DNA of 17,205 bases from an uncultured Dysosmobacter sp. (lineage in GTDB: Bacteria; Bacillota; Clostridia; Oscillospirales; Oscillospiraceae), in the NCBI GenBank assembly GCA_934597465.1, contig CAKTSC010000009.1:1-17205 (forward strand), in the 5' to 3' direction. The notes under the pieces are model-generated. The model saw nothing but the letters and a program-made list of their open reading frames with translations. It ran no database searches and was not told the DNA's origin. The position numbers were made by a program, and so were the translations under genes. Positions 14,679 to 17,205 of this stretch are shown here, piece after piece (position 1 is the stretch's first letter; every line of letters starts with the position of its first letter).

Positions 14679-15395
14679 CTATGTCTGCGCCGGCGGCACG
14701 ATCCCCGTAAGGGAAAACTCGAAGTGCATCGCCAGCGCACGGAACAGCTCCTGCATCACCCGCTCGGAGATCGCGCGGATATCCAGCCCTTCCACGAACC
14801 GGATGGCCTGCTCCATTTCCTCCTTCGGGACGTTGTACGCCCGCAGGCTCATGGTGAGGAACAGCCGCAGCTTCCTTTCCAGCGTCAGTTCCCCGTCGCA
14901 CGGGTGCGCCATGTAGCCGCGCATGATGCAGGCCGAGCCGATCTCCATGTCATAGAAGTCCCGGGCGGTCAGCTCCGGCTGATACGAACCGAAAATCTGA
15001 TACAGCTCCTTCGCCGTTTCACGCCGGATGTACTCGGATGCTTCCTTCTGTGTGTAGGCTTCGATGTAGATCTCCCGCAGGTTTTCGTTCAGCTCCGTCA
15101 GCGTCATCTGGATCGCCGTTTCGACCGCGTAGACATAGACCGGCGGCAGCTTCGCCCCCGCCGTGCTCCGCGCCATCGCGAACTGGTTTTCAAACATGAA
15201 CTCCACCAGCTCCGTCAGTACGCCGTCCTTGGCGCGGAAAATGTTCTGGAACTGGCTGTATGACACACCGGCCTTCTCGTTGATCTCCGCCAGCGTGGTC
15301 TGCTTGTAGCCCTTTTCCAGAAACAGCTTCACGCAGACGGCCAGGATCCGCTTCTTCGTGGGTAAGCTTGCGCTTGTAATGGCGATGGGGATCAC
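14679..15395 (-). CDS. TetR-family transcriptional regulator
   Basis: The protein (238 residues from GTG) has an N-terminal TetR-type DNA-binding domain. A first helix ('TKKRILAVCVKLFLEKGY', from about 13) is followed by the helix-turn-helix 'TTLAEINEKAGVSYSQFQNIF' motif at 33-53 and the usual 'K-D' before the core. The C-terminal ligand/dimer domain is helical and matches no named subfamily I can recall. I placed the start at GTG 15395, after CAGGAAGGAA. The longer frame (ATG 15422) would begin between the -10 element and the transcription start, so it cannot be translated from the promoter found. The gene is followed, in the same direction and after 121 structured bases, by the giant SLH gene, its likely target. 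Autoregulation is suggested by a dyad at the transcription start. The ligand is unknown. Confidence 0.9.
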   Translation of the reverse strand: MIPIAITSASLPTKKRILAVCVKLFLEKGYKQTTLAEINEKAGVSYSQFQNIFRAKDGVLTELVEFMFENQFAMARSTAGAKLPPVYVYAVETAIQMTLTELNENLREIYIEAYTQKEASEYIRRETAKELYQIFGSYQPELTARDFYDMEIGSACIMRGYMAHPCDGELTLERKLRLFLTMSLRAYNVPKEEMEQAIRFVEGLDIRAISERVMQELFRALAMHFEFSLTGIVPPAQT

Positions 15396-15407
15396 TTCCT
15401 TCCTGTT

Positions 15408-15421
15408 TGGTGTGCGCACCA
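15408..15421. promoter_or_regulatory. Dyad at the tetR transcription start, candidate autoregulatory operator
   Basis: TGGTG (15408-15412) and CACCA (15417-15421) are inverted arms around 4 bases; the inner GTGCGCAC (15412-15419) is itself palindromic. The site begins 3 bases downstream of the -10 hexamer and covers the predicted start point, where a TetR dimer would block transcription. Confidence 0.45.
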
Positions 15422-15423
15422 TC

Positions 15424-15452
15424 ACTATACCATAGAATTAGCACGGATGCAA
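15424..15452 (-). promoter_or_regulatory. Sigma-A-type promoter of tetR, probably also driving the giant gene
   Basis: On the minus strand TTGCAT (15447-15452), a 17-base spacer and TATAGT (15424-15429) form a good promoter. The start point is expected near 15417, giving a short leader of about 20 bases before the GTG at 15395. Confidence 0.75.
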
Positions 15453-15673
15453 GAGAAACGGCAAAATCACAGACCCCTTTTAACAGCCATTTTATATGCG
15501 AACGTTTCCTTGCTGCGGACAAAGGCATCCGTGAAAAATCTCCTGCCGGAAAAGGAGCCTGCTCCCATACGCAAAGGAGCGGCGTTTCCTGGCCGGCCTT
15601 TCCCGCGGACGCCGGGCTTCCGCATTTCCTGTGATCTTGCGGGCTTCATCCCTGCGAGAGAGCTGCTGAAACA
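15453..15673. other. Intergenic stretch with no gene identified
   Basis: Between the tetR promoter and the hairpin after the TRIC gene I see no convincing reading frame, tRNA or known RNA motif. An AT-rich patch lies at about 15475-15500. Short rightward frames here have no ribosome-binding site and unlikely composition. Confidence 0.6.
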
Positions 15674-15705
15674 GGGAACGGCGTGACCGAAGTCACGCCG
15701 TTCCC
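15674..15705 (-). terminator. Terminator-like hairpin with UUCG tetraloop after the LysR-TRIC pair
   Basis: GGGAACGGCGTGAC (15674-15687) and its complement (15692-15705) form a 14-bp perfect stem. On the minus strand the loop is TTCG closed by C-G, the extra-stable UUCG tetraloop. The following bases (TGTTTC) are only weakly T-rich. A second hairpin, CCCGCC/GGCGGG at 15735-15750, lies nearer the TRIC stop. Confidence 0.65.
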
Positions 15706-15763
15706 GGGAAAATACGATATTACCTTCTTATGCTCCCGCCGTCCGGCGGGGGGTTCCGCCTTA

Positions 15764-16393
15764 TCACTCATGTGCCCGGGGCAGGTTCCAGCGGAAGTGG
15801 GCCGAGAGGCAGCGGATCAGCACCACGGTGACGAGCCCCGTCACCATGGCCGCGGCGCTGCCGCAGATCTCCCAGAGCCCGGCGCAGACCAAGGCCCCGG
15901 CGAGGGATGCGCAGGCGTAGACGTGCTTGACGAAGATGTAGGGCGTGTTCCCGGCCATCACGTCCCGGATCAGGCCGCCGCCCGCGCCGGTGACCACCCC
16001 CACGAAGACCAGCAGGAAGAGGGTGGGCTCCGCCGTGTGCTGATAGGCGATCTGCACGCCGATGACGGTGAAGGCCCCCAGGCCGATGGAGTCCAGCCAC
16101 AGCATCATAAGGTCGTAAAGCTCCGGCCGGTGCATGATGAAGTGCTGGAACCGCCGCAGGAAAAATACCGCCGACACCCCCAGCGCCACCATGGCGGAGA
16201 AGGGATCCTGAAAGGTGTAGGGCGGGGTGATGCCCAGGATCAGATCCCGCACCACGCCGCCGCCCACGGCGGTGGTGAGGCCCAGGATGCAGACCCCGAA
16301 GACGTCCATGTTCTTCCGCAGGCCCGTCAGGGCCCCGGCGGCGGCGAAGGCCACCGTGCCGATGAGGTTCACAATGAAAAGAAAGGTCTCCAT
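15764..16393 (-). CDS. TRIC/UPF0126 family membrane protein (YicG/YadS-like)
   Basis: This 209-residue integral membrane protein has about seven hydrophobic segments and the family's internal duplication. Each half carries the signature Gly-Gly-Gly-x-x-Arg-Asp: 'GGGVVRD' at 44-50 and 'GGGLIRD' at 138-144, each followed by a glycine/proline break ('GITPPY', 'GNTPYIF'). Pfam PF03458 covers this family; prokaryotic members include TRIC-type cation channels, and some are annotated as glycine transporters, so the substrate is uncertain. The start ATG (16391-16393) shares its A with the TGA of the upstream LysR gene (TGATG), indicating translational coupling. An in-frame upstream start at 16474 would give a charged non-membrane leader inside the LysR gene and is rejected. 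Two hairpins follow the stop. Confidence 0.92.
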   Translation of the reverse strand: METFLFIVNLIGTVAFAAAGALTGLRKNMDVFGVCILGLTTAVGGGVVRDLILGITPPYTFQDPFSAMVALGVSAVFFLRRFQHFIMHRPELYDLMMLWLDSIGLGAFTVIGVQIAYQHTAEPTLFLLVFVGVVTGAGGGLIRDVMAGNTPYIFVKHVYACASLAGALVCAGLWEICGSAAAMVTGLVTVVLIRCLSAHFRWNLPRAHE

Positions 16394-17205
16394 CAGCCCT
16401 TTGCCGTGCCCTCCTGCACCATTTCGATGAAGCGGGACGCGGCGGCGGTGGGGCTCACCTCCCGGAGGGTGCACATGTCCACCGTGCGGGAGGGGATCTC
16501 AAAGTCCGTCTTCAGCACCCGGATGGCGCCCTGTTCCAGATCCCGCTTCACGAACTCCTCCGTGACGCCGGCGACGCCCAGGCCGATGGCCGCCATGTCC
16601 ACCAGGAGGGAGCGGGAGGAGAGCTCGATCTCCGGCGTCAGGGTGACGCCCCGCTTCAGGAAATACTGCTCCAGGAAGACCCGGGAACTGGCCTTGCGCT
16701 CCAGCAGGATCAGCGGGAAGGCCGCGATCTCCTGCAGGGTATAGACGTGGTCGAAGTCGCAGGGGTAATTGCTCCCCGCCACGAAGACGGAGTGGGTCTC
16801 AAAGCAGGGGAAGTCCGAGAGGCTGGACTTGTCGGCGGGGGAGGAGGCGAAGGCGATGTCCACCACGCCGGATTTCAGCAGCCCCAGCACCTTGGCGCTG
16901 CGGCCGCTGACGATCTTCAGCCGGATGCCCGGGTGGCGGCGGTGGAAGGCCTCCAGATACGGGGTGAGGAAGAGGCTCGTCACCGTGTCGGACGCGCCGA
17001 TGGTCAGCGTGCCCAGCAGCAGCTGCTGGGCCTGGGAGAGCTTGTCCTCCCCGGTGGAGAGCAGGCTCAGGGCGCTGCGGACATACTCATAGAGCATCTG
17101 CCCCTCGCCGGTGAGCGTCACGCCCCGGGGGCTCCGGGAGAAGAGCCGGGCCTGCAGGGCGGTCTCCAGCTGCTTGATGGACTGGCTGACGGCGGACTGG
17201 GAGAT
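16393..17205 (-). CDS. LysR-type transcriptional regulator, N-terminus beyond the window
   Basis: The 270 residues present run open to the window edge, so about the first 18 residues are missing. The visible part starts within the winged helix-turn-helix, with 'ISQSAVSQSIKQLE' as recognition helix and 'LFSRSPRGVTLTGEG' as wing, followed by the linker helix. The effector-binding domain begins at 'LGTLTIGASDTVTSLFL' and contains the typical 'FHRRHPGIRLKI' and 'GVVDIAFASSP'. It should act as a dimer or tetramer of DNA-bound regulators responding to a small ligand, which I cannot name. Its end overlaps the TRIC gene by one base, so regulator and membrane protein share a transcript. This differs from the common LysR layout, in which the target is divergent; a divergent target could lie outside the window. 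Confidence 0.93.
   Translation of the reverse strand: MSQSAVSQSIKQLETALQARLFSRSPRGVTLTGEGQMLYEYVRSALSLLSTGEDKLSQAQQLLLGTLTIGASDTVTSLFLTPYLEAFHRRHPGIRLKIVSGRSAKVLGLLKSGVVDIAFASSPADKSSLSDFPCFETHSVFVAGSNYPCDFDHVYTLQEIAAFPLILLERKASSRVFLEQYFLKRGVTLTPEIELSSRSLLVDMAAIGLGVAGVTEEFVKRDLEQGAIRVLKTDFEIPSRTVDMCTLREVSPTAAASRFIEMVQEGTAKG

Noticed and set aside
14558..14740. N-terminal extension of the giant protein upstream of its ATG
   Set aside because: The extra residues are Arg/Cys-rich and precede a textbook signal peptide, and the stretch contains the leader hairpins and the SD.
15407..15686. Two short overlapping plus-strand open frames between tetR and the TRIC gene
   Set aside because: No ribosome-binding site, no plausible composition, and they overlap the tetR promoter and the downstream hairpin.
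1..17205. tRNA, rRNA, transposase, integrase, attachment-site or toxin-antitoxin genes
   Set aside because: I looked on both strands and saw nothing that supports any of these.

Overview
The window is GC-rich, with strong G/C bias at third codon positions in its housekeeping genes. It looks like a chromosomal segment of an anaerobic gut Firmicute of the Oscillospiraceae/Ruminococcaceae type. The basis is a murI, ywiB-like (DUF1934), argS gene order, good Shine-Dalgarno sites, sigma-A-type promoters, a DUF4358 lipoprotein and a surface protein with three S-layer homology (SLH) domains. The genus is an inference; there is no rRNA to anchor it.

Left part (1-4480): two leftward genes come first, a small DUF4358 lipoprotein with its own strong promoter and an unrecognised 138-residue protein. 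A divergent intergenic region then carries back-to-back promoters. A rightward operon follows: murI (D-glutamate for peptidoglycan), a DUF1934 protein and argS. This is ordinary core genome, apart from a Gly in place of the usual Asn next to the first catalytic Cys of MurI and a palindrome centred on the murI -10 element.

Middle (4481-15760): argS converges on a giant leftward gene. The roughly 510 bases beyond argS hold at least nine hairpins, eight of them nearly back to back, plus a short stretch that reads like an out-of-frame protein tail. The giant gene (5099-14557) encodes a 3152-residue secreted, cell-wall-bound protein: signal peptide, many beta-sandwich modules, a central beta-rich region I cannot assign, a propeller-like region, a cadherin-like domain, an InlB B-repeat-like domain and three C-terminal SLH domains. 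Directly upstream in the same direction is a TetR-family regulator. Its promoter, a candidate operator at its transcription start and a 24-base perfect palindrome in front of the giant gene suggest a regulated two-gene surface-protein module. I see no separate promoter for the giant gene, so co-transcription with tetR is likely.

Right part (15764-17205): a LysR-type regulator, cut by the window edge, and a TRIC/UPF0126 membrane protein overlap as TGATG and are probably translationally coupled. Two hairpins follow them, one with a UUCG tetraloop in the sense strand.

The most unusual items are the tetR/giant SLH module with its palindromes, the hairpin array between argS and that gene, and the apparent frameshifted tail after the SLH stop. 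I saw no tRNA, rRNA, CRISPR array, transposase or phage gene.
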